Shown: piece after piece, positions 15,431-20,107 of the stretch
Layout: every line of letters starts with the position of its first letter
How positions within the stretch are numbered: position 1 is the stretch's first letter
Origin: CAZNQW01 sp964575225
GTDB lineage: Bacteria; Chloroflexota; Anaerolineae; JAAYZQ01
Direction: 5' to 3'
Length of the DNA stretch: 20,107 nucleotides
Assembly (NCBI GenBank): GCA_964575225.1
Contig: CAZNQW010000043.1
Location: 1 to 20,107, forward strand
Program-made: the position numbers and the translations under genes
The notes under the pieces: model-generated
What the model was told of the DNA's origin: nothing
What the model saw: the letters and a program-made list of their open reading frames with translations, nothing else
The model's database searches: none

Positions 15431-15446
15431 TTGGCAACCAAAGGTT
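15431..15446 (+). repeat. Short direct repeat, copy 1
   Basis: TTGGCAACCAAAGGTT, identical to 15555-15570. It can fold as TTGG/CCAA or AACC/GGTT. Confidence 0.85.
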
Positions 15447-15554
15447 CCGCGGCAGCAGAACCCTCGGCTGGATTCAGCTCGCCGCCCCCGTCCTCGGAAG
15501 CGGTGGCGCATCCCCGTCACGGGGACGCGAGCAGCCTGTCGGGCAGGTGCGCGG

Positions 15555-15572
15555 TTGGCAACCAAAGGTTGC
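15555..15572 (+). repeat. Short direct repeat, copy 2, with perfect mini-hairpin
   Basis: This is the same 16-bp motif as copy 1, 124 bp downstream. Here GCAACC (15558-15563), AAA, GGTTGC (15567-15572) makes a perfect six-bp stem. The core CAACCAAAGG occurs a third time at 15726-15735, overlapping the sensor kinase ribosome site. Confidence 0.85.
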
Positions 15573-15668
15573 ACGCGACCCGCGCGAGCACTCATGGGCA
15601 AAAGCGGGGGTGACGGTGCATGTTGTGGCCCCACAGGAATTTCCACCGATTTGTATGCTCTCCGCCGT

Positions 15669-15697
15669 TTGGCAGCCAATCAACCTTGTGCTATAAT
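15669..15697 (+). promoter_or_regulatory. Promoter of the sensor-kinase operon
   Basis: TTGGCA (15669-15674, five of six) and a perfect TATAAT (15692-15697) are spaced by 17 bp, with TGC just before the -10 box (extended -10). The start near 15704 gives a leader of about 45 bases. The -35 box lies in a TTGGCAGCCAA element related to the repeats upstream. Confidence 0.85.
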
Positions 15698-15748
15698 AAC
15701 ATCCATCGGAAGTGGGCTCTCCTGCCAACCAAAGGAGGTAGCGGGCGC

Positions 15749-17725
15749 ATGGCCAAACTTTCGGATCGGCTGAGCGGCTTGCCGTTGCAGCTCATCCTTA
15801 TCATCGGCTTTACCCTGACGGCGACCCTGACCATCATCAGCAGCGCCCTGATCACCTACAATGTGATCCGCAACTACCTGGACGAGGCGGCCAACGAGCG
15901 TGTGGGCCGCGACATGGAACTGGCCACCGCCTTTTACAACAACAAGCTATCCGACATCCTTCTCACCGCCACCCGCATCTCCACCGCTCAGAACGTACGC
16001 AACAATCTGGAGCCATCGGCCGACCCCCAATCCTCTTGCGCCATTGCCCTGGAAAAGGCCATCGATAACGAACTGGCAACCCTACCCACGGGTACAAGGC
16101 GGTTTGTCGTCGTCACCGATCACCAGGGCCGAAGCATTGCGGGGCGAGTGGCCTGGGACGACAGCTTGCGCGACATCACCTTGGGTACCGACTGGTCTCG
16201 AGTGCCCATCGTCCAGGCGGTGCTGGAGGATCAAGAGACCCGGGAAGCCACAGAAGTTATCCCCGCTGAGGTATTGGCCTGGTTAGGCCTCGCCGAGACG
16301 GCCCGGGTGCCTCTCATCGATACACCCCTGGCCGCCCCTTTGCCTTTCGATCCCCGCGAAGGGACCGCCGGGCTGGTATTGGTGGGGGTGGCGCCGGTCT
16401 ATGCGGAAAATGGCGAGTTTCTTGGGTCCATCCTGGTCGGCCACCTTTTCAATGGCGATTTCACGCTGGTGGACCGTATCGCCGACGTGGCTGGGGTCGA
16501 TACCTCCACCATCTTTTTTGGGGATCTGCGGGTGTCGACCAATGTACGAGACCTGAACGGAAATCGTGCCATCGGCACTCGCCTTTCCCAAGAGGTCTAT
16601 CAACACGTCCTGGTCGAGGGACAGGACTTTACCGGCCGGGCCTTTGTGGTCAAAGAATGGTACATCACGCGCTATCATCCCATCTTTGATCATGAGAACC
16701 AAATCGTGGGCATTCTCTACGTGGGTGCTCGCGAGGCCACCTTTAACCGCCTGGTTGAGTCCTTTGCCCAGCGGCTTTTGCTGATCGTCGTAGCTACCAT
16801 CCTACTGGCCATTCTGATCGCGATCCCCTTTGCCTATTCGATCTCCCGGCCCACCACCCAACTGGTCAACGCCACACAGCAGGTGGCGCAAGGCGACTGG
16901 TCCGTTCGCGTCCCCGTCTCGGGTTACCAGGAAATGCAGAACCTGGCTGGTTCGTTCAACACCATGGTCGAAACCCTCAAAGAGACCCAGGAACAACTGA
17001 TCCAAAAGGAAAAGCTGGCATCGGTCGGTCAGCTCGCCGCCGGTGTGGCCCACGAGATCAACAACCCATTGGGCTCTGTACTCCTTTACGCCGACATCTT
17101 GTGCAAGGAGACGCCCGAGGAGAATCCCCAACAACGCGAAGACCTCCAGATGATTATCCGCGAGGCGACCCGCTGCAAAACCATCGTCAACGACCTGCTC
17201 AACTTTTCGCGCCAGAACGAGGTACTGGCCCAGGACACAGACCTGAACTCGCTCCTTGTTGAACTGGCCGATGCTGCTTCCAAACAGGACCTCTATCGTC
17301 AGGTAGAGATCAAAACAGATCTTGACCCAGAGCTGGGCACTATCCAGGCCGACCCGTTGCAACTGCACCAGGTGTTCATCAACTTGATGAACAACGCCGC
17401 CGAAGCCATGCCGGATGGCGGTGTGCTCACCCTGAAAACTCGCCCAGGACCGACCTCAGATTGGGTCACCGTCGAGGTCACCGACACCGGGGTAGGCATC
17501 CCCGAAGAAAATCTCAACAAAATGTTCACTCCCTTTTTCACCACCAAACCAATCGGCAAGGGCACTGGGTTGGGCCTGGCGATCATCTACGGTATCGTCA
17601 AAATGCATCGAGGTCAGATCAGCTTCAAGAGCCAAGTGGGCGAAGGCACCACCTTCACCCTTCAGTTGCGTCAGAAACTTCCAAACCAAATGGCCAGTAG
17701 CACGAATGGCTTTGTGCTGCCCTGA
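15749..17725 (+). CDS. Membrane sensor histidine kinase, Cache-HAMP-HisKA-HATPase
   Basis: This is the membrane-bound sensor of a two-component system, 658 residues. Transmembrane helix 1 is at about 10-37. The external region (about 38-340) looks like a Cache domain of the Cache_3-Cache_2 kind: GTRLSQEVYQHVLVEGQ, then YHPIFD and VGILYVGARE. Helix 2 is at about 343-365, followed by HAMP, a short coiled coil (about 400-425) and the H-box GVAHEINNPL with phospho-acceptor His435. The ATPase domain shows NLMNNAAEAM (N-box), DTGVGIP (from Asp579), FTPFFTTKP and GKGTGLGLAI. The NtrB-like H-box and C-terminus suggest a small-molecule sensor, ligand unknown. ATG 15749 was chosen because AAAGGAGG lies 10 bases upstream; the frame is open further upstream without such a site. 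The partner gene starts 12 bases after its stop. Confidence 0.93.
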   Translation: MAKLSDRLSGLPLQLILIIGFTLTATLTIISSALITYNVIRNYLDEAANERVGRDMELATAFYNNKLSDILLTATRISTAQNVRNNLEPSADPQSSCAIALEKAIDNELATLPTGTRRFVVVTDHQGRSIAGRVAWDDSLRDITLGTDWSRVPIVQAVLEDQETREATEVIPAEVLAWLGLAETARVPLIDTPLAAPLPFDPREGTAGLVLVGVAPVYAENGEFLGSILVGHLFNGDFTLVDRIADVAGVDTSTIFFGDLRVSTNVRDLNGNRAIGTRLSQEVYQHVLVEGQDFTGRAFVVKEWYITRYHPIFDHENQIVGILYVGAREATFNRLVESFAQRLLLIVVATILLAILIAIPFAYSISRPTTQLVNATQQVAQGDWSVRVPVSGYQEMQNLAGSFNTMVETLKETQEQLIQKEKLASVGQLAAGVAHEINNPLGSVLLYADILCKETPEENPQQREDLQMIIREATRCKTIVNDLLNFSRQNEVLAQDTDLNSLLVELADAASKQDLYRQVEIKTDLDPELGTIQADPLQLHQVFINLMNNAAEAMPDGGVLTLKTRPGPTSDWVTVEVTDTGVGIPEENLNKMFTPFFTTKPIGKGTGLGLAIIYGIVKMHRGQISFKSQVGEGTTFTLQLRQKLPNQMASSTNGFVLP

Positions 17726-17737
17726 AAGGAGCGACCC

Positions 17738-18991
17738 TTGAGCGAAGAAAAGCCACAGCCATCCAGCAAGGTGCTGGTCGTCGACGACGAAGAAGGCATG
17801 CGGCAGGGTTGCTTGCGGGCTCTGCGACCGGCTGGCTATATCGTCGATCTGGCCGATAGTGTAACGGCAGCCCGCCGAAAACTTCAGACGACAACCTATG
17901 ACCTGCACCTGATCGACGTCATGCTGCCTGATGGCAGTGGCCTCGACCTCATCGGCCCCATCCTGAAAAGGGACCCATGGGCCATCTGCATTGTCATTAC
18001 CGGCTATGGCAGCGTCGAGATGGCCGTCAAAGCGGTTCAACTGGGCGCCTATGATTTCTTGTCCAAGCCCTTCACCTCCGATCGGCTGTTGGTTACCGTG
18101 TCTCAGGGCCTGGAACGGCGGCGACTCAAGCGTATTGAAGCCGATGCTCAACGCTTGATCCAGGAACGGGACGAGATGGAACGGCTGGACCAGATCAAGA
18201 GCCAGCTCATGCTCAAGGTGGCCCACGAGCTTCGGGCCCCCACCGCCGCTGTGCAAAGTTACGTAAACTTGATTCTGGCCGGCCATGTCGACAAAGACGA
18301 ACTGCCTCCAATTCTCAGGCGCGTGCAACAACGCCTGCAGGAAATGCTCGACTTGACTGCCGACCTTCTGGAGCTATCTCGCCTCAAGCAGACCAAAGAC
18401 AAGATCACCCACCAGGCCAGTCCCCAGCCTATTGCCACCATTCTTCAGGAGGTCTGTGATCTATTGCGTCCTCAGGCCAACGCCAAAAACCAGACTTTGC
18501 GCATCAGGATCGCCGATGATCCCGTCATCAGCGGCCAACAAGAGCATTTTCGAGCCATCTGGACCAACCTGATCAGCAATGCGATCAAATACACGCCCGA
18601 GAATGGCAAGATCACCGTGAATTTGCGCACCCCTGGTGACCGCGTCATAGGCAGCGTGGAAGATACAGGCATTGGCATGACGCCTGACGATCTGAATCAC
18701 CTCTTCCAAGAGTTTTTTCGCACAGACGCAGCCAAAGCTACCGGCGAAATTGGCACCGGGTTGGGGTTATCCATTGTCAAACAAATCATCGACTCGTATG
18801 GCGGCGAGATTTCTGTGACATCCCAACCCATGCTGGGGACCCGCTTTATCTTCTCACTGCCCCTCCAACCGCCGCAAAAGGAAGAGGTCACTCCTGCCCA
18901 AGAATCGGCCCTGATGCCTCTGGAATCCAGTGGAATTCGCCTGCCGCCGGCCTCCACGCACACCCGCGCCATTCTTGTAGGCGACGATTAG
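17738..18991 (+). CDS. Hybrid receiver-histidine kinase without output domain
   Basis: This is a soluble 417-residue signalling protein. It has an N-terminal receiver domain (about 11-127; acidic pocket Asp16-Asp17, phospho-acceptor Asp60 in LIDVMLPDG, Lys110 in SKPF), a coiled-coil linker (about 125-155), then a HisKA domain with His163 (KVAHELRAP) and a HATPase domain (NLISNAIKYTPENG, DTGIGM, GTGLGLSIVKQII). It has no DNA-binding or other output domain. It starts at TTG 17738 with AAAGGAG six bases upstream, overlapping the stop of the sensor kinase. It probably receives phosphate from that kinase and controls its own kinase activity in a phosphorelay. The final receiver is not in this operon; the single-domain receiver at 19599-19973 is one candidate. 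The last 35 residues are Pro/Ser-rich and look unstructured. Confidence 0.92.
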   Translation: MSEEKPQPSSKVLVVDDEEGMRQGCLRALRPAGYIVDLADSVTAARRKLQTTTYDLHLIDVMLPDGSGLDLIGPILKRDPWAICIVITGYGSVEMAVKAVQLGAYDFLSKPFTSDRLLVTVSQGLERRRLKRIEADAQRLIQERDEMERLDQIKSQLMLKVAHELRAPTAAVQSYVNLILAGHVDKDELPPILRRVQQRLQEMLDLTADLLELSRLKQTKDKITHQASPQPIATILQEVCDLLRPQANAKNQTLRIRIADDPVISGQQEHFRAIWTNLISNAIKYTPENGKITVNLRTPGDRVIGSVEDTGIGMTPDDLNHLFQEFFRTDAAKATGEIGTGLGLSIVKQIIDSYGGEISVTSQPMLGTRFIFSLPLQPPQKEEVTPAQESALMPLESSGIRLPPASTHTRAILVGDD

Positions 18992-19013
18992 AGCCACGTA
19001 CCCGAACCGCGAA

Positions 19014-19043
19014 AAAAGCGCGATCCTGGGGGATCGCGCTTTT
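19014..19043. terminator. Bidirectional rho-independent terminator
   Basis: AAAAGCGCGATCC (19014-19026) pairs perfectly with GGATCGCGCTTTT (19031-19043) around a four-base loop. TTTT follows on the plus strand and TTTTTT on the minus strand. It ends both the kinase operon and the convergent ACT-protein operon. Confidence 0.94.
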
Positions 19044-19065
19044 CGTTTTCTGATTGAGCCAGGGA

Positions 19066-19539
19066 TCAGGGCAGCTCAAAACTTGAGCGCACCGCCGTCA
19101 AGGCATCCTCCAGATCCAGGGCGTTGATAACGCATGATACCGTCGAAATGGAGGTACTGATGGCCAGAATGTTGACACCCCGTGCCGAAAGCGCTCGAAA
19201 CATGATCCCGGCTATGCCAGGCCTCTCGCGGAAGTCAGGGCCAAAAATGGAGACGATGGCAGCACTTTTCTCGATCAACACCTTGCCGGCCTCGAGAGCC
19301 GGGGCAATTTGCTCAACGATCTTCACCGCCGCGTCGAGATCGTTGCGATCCACGCACAGCGCAATTTGATCCTGCTGTAACTGATCGATGCACTGCACGA
19401 TGAACTGAACGTTGATACCCCGGTCGCCCAGACCGCACAGAATAGCCGCCGCCGTACCCGGTCGATCGGGCACTGCCGTCACATTGAGCAGTGACAGGTG
19501 TCCATTCTGCATAATGCCGCCGATGCGGATCTTTTCCAT
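19066..19539 (-). CDS. Stand-alone tandem ACT-domain protein, aspartokinase-regulatory-like
   Basis: This is a 157-residue protein made of two ACT domains, small-molecule (usually amino acid) sensing folds. The first (about 12-85) begins LSLLNVTAVPDRPGTAAAI. The second (about 88-157) contains VSIFGPDFRERPGIAG, ALSARGVNILAIST and VSCVINALDLEDALTAV, closely resembling the C-terminal ACT pair of aspartokinase. No kinase catalytic domain is encoded upstream or in another frame. It could be a free regulatory subunit or a separate amino acid sensor. ATG 19539 follows GGAGGCAGG. It is downstream of the receiver gene by 59 bp on the same strand and probably co-transcribed. The fold is secure; ligand and partner are unknown. 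Confidence 0.85.
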   Translation of the reverse strand: MEKIRIGGIMQNGHLSLLNVTAVPDRPGTAAAILCGLGDRGINVQFIVQCIDQLQQDQIALCVDRNDLDAAVKIVEQIAPALEAGKVLIEKSAAIVSIFGPDFRERPGIAGIMFRALSARGVNILAISTSISTVSCVINALDLEDALTAVRSSFELP

Positions 19540-19598
19540 CCTGCCTCCACACTACATACCGGTGAGCCCGACGAAGCCTTGAGCTGATCCTGTTTCGA

Positions 19599-19973
19599 TC
19601 AGCCCAGCTTTTCGGCGACCCGGGCCAGCATCTGATCAGGCTCCACTGGCTTGGTCAGCCACTCATCCACCGCCACATACTCATCGGTGGGCAACAAACC
19701 GCTGGCCTTGACCCCCGTTAAGGAGGTAACCATGATCACGGGCACATCTTTGAGTGCCGGGTCCTCAGCCATCTCGCGGCTCACATCCAGGCCATCGAGA
19801 ATGTAGGACATCATGATATCGAGCAGCACCAGATCGGGTTTGTCGTTGCGCATCGACTGCAACGCCTTGGCGCCATTGGCTGCTGAGGCCACCGTGTACC
19901 CTGCTTTTTCCAGAACTTTGGACGCCACCTTGACAAAATCGGGGTCGTCATCGACGACAAGGATCTTGGCCAT
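19599..19973 (-). CDS. Single-domain response regulator (CheY-like)
   Basis: This is a stand-alone receiver domain of 124 residues with no output domain. The acidic pocket is Asp8-Asp9 (ILVVDDDPD), the phospho-acceptor is Asp52 (LVLLDIMM), the conserved Ser/Thr is in MVTSLTG and the Lys in WLTKPVEP. The loop after Asp52 reads SYILDGLD in place of the usual PxxDG form. ATG 19973 is preceded by AAAAGGAGGAG. Transcription starts from a perfect consensus promoter at 20047-20019. It could relay phosphate from the kinases encoded nearby, or act by protein-protein contact. Co-transcription with the ACT protein suggests a functional link between them. Confidence 0.93.
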   Translation of the reverse strand: MAKILVVDDDPDFVKVASKVLEKAGYTVASAANGAKALQSMRNDKPDLVLLDIMMSYILDGLDVSREMAEDPALKDVPVIMVTSLTGVKASGLLPTDEYVAVDEWLTKPVEPDQMLARVAEKLG

Positions 19974-20004
19974 CCTTTGCTCCTCCTTTTAAGTTGTTCG
20001 CGAT

Positions 20005-20019
20005 TTCACACAGTGCGAA
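20005..20019 (-). promoter_or_regulatory. Near-palindrome at the receiver-gene transcription start
   Basis: TTCACAC-A-GTGCGAA on the plus strand is a 15-bp inverted repeat with one mismatch, lying just after the -10 box where transcription should begin. Its position suggests a repressor site; the regulator is unknown. Confidence 0.5.
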
Positions 20020-20047
20020 TTATAGCATACAAGATTAGGACTGTCAA
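20019..20047 (-). promoter_or_regulatory. Perfect consensus promoter of the receiver-ACT operon
   Basis: On the minus strand, TTGACA (20047-20042) and TATAAT (20024-20019) are separated by 17 bp, with TGC immediately before the -10 box. Such a site should be very active unless repressed. Confidence 0.9.
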
Positions 20048-20056
20048 TCTCTCGAT

Positions 20057-20098
20057 TTGACTCATTAAGAATCTTACCGAAAGGTATTCGTTGACTCA
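20057..20098. repeat. Two direct TTGACTCA motifs at the window edge
   Basis: TTGACTCA occurs at 20057-20064 and 20091-20098, 34 bp apart. The second could be the -35 box of a divergent plus-strand gene beyond the window. Support is limited to the repeat itself. Confidence 0.3.
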
Positions 20099-20107
20099 CG
20101 AGTAAAT

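Larger units (their letters stand above)
15374..15668. other. Gene-free interval upstream of the sensor kinase
   Basis: No convincing gene was found on either strand. Short open frames here are rich in Arg, Pro, Ser and Gly, lack ribosome sites and overlap each other. The interval does contain a duplicated 16-bp motif and lies between divergent promoters, so it is probably regulatory or repeat-derived. Confidence 0.55.

Noticed and set aside
15431..15572. CRISPR-like array
   Set aside because: There are only two 16-bp copies 124 bp apart, with no regular spacers and no cas genes.
15318..15773. Small open frames on both strands before the sensor kinase
   Set aside because: They overlap each other, lack ribosome sites, are rich in Arg/Pro/Ser/Gly, and in one case cross the kinase promoter and start.
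19583..19603. Terminator between receiver and ACT genes
   Set aside because: GCTGATC/GATCAGC gives only a seven-bp stem overlapping the stop codon, without a T-run on either strand, so co-transcription is more likely.
1..20107. Prophage, transposon, toxin-antitoxin or defence genes, tRNA or rRNA
   Set aside because: No integrase, transposase, phage structural, nuclease or RNA gene pattern was recognised on either strand.

Overview
The window is about 60% G+C bacterial chromosome. It carries a run of 10 N at 7991-8000, so it is a scaffold from a draft or metagenomic assembly. The mix of genes suggests Chloroflexota (Anaerolineae/Caldilineae-like): a CUT1 alpha-glucoside importer with a lipoprotein binding protein, trehalose synthase, a sucrose-phosphate-synthase-like glycosyltransferase, a PPi-type phosphofructokinase, a Cache sensor kinase and arsR-arsM. 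This assignment is inferred from gene content and style, not proven. Ribosome-binding sites are strong (GGAGG types). Several promoters are at or near sigma-70 consensus with 17-bp spacers.

Region 1 (1-6490) is a sugar-uptake operon. A LacI-family repressor is expressed from a perfect consensus promoter followed at once by two tandem palindromes, a likely autoregulatory operator. Next come a binding-protein gene and two permeases of the AglEFG (alpha-glucoside) type; no ATPase gene is present. The binding protein is the most unusual object in the window. It is one lipoprotein with two complete, almost identical binding domains joined by an 18-residue linker. The underlying DNA repeat has a 1299-bp period and is identical over 1113 bp. 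Hairpins follow the binding protein and the last permease.

Region 2 (6491-13994) continues on the plus strand: a small hydrophobic protein of unknown function, an Ldh2-family malate/lactate-type dehydrogenase interrupted by the N gap, a phosphofructokinase with PPi-type active-site residues, a sucrose/mannosylfructose-phosphate-synthase-like GT4 enzyme, a fructokinase-like PfkB kinase, and trehalose synthase. With the importer this looks like a module that takes up alpha-glucosides and interconverts or builds non-reducing disaccharides, feeding fructose 6-phosphate into PPi-linked glycolysis. A strong terminator closes the block.

Region 3 (14029-15373, minus strand) is an arsenic methylation operon, arsR-arsM. 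It has a clear promoter and operator, and its ArsR has an unusual set of cysteine pairs.

Region 4 (15374-18991, plus strand) starts with a gene-poor stretch holding a short duplicated motif. It then encodes a two-gene phosphorelay: a membrane Cache-HAMP histidine kinase and a receiver-histidine kinase protein with no output domain. A bidirectional terminator separates it from region 5 (19066-20107, minus strand). Region 5 has a free-standing two-ACT-domain protein resembling the regulatory tail of aspartokinase, and a single-domain receiver with a perfect consensus promoter. No RNA genes, CRISPR arrays, insertion sequences or phage genes were recognised.
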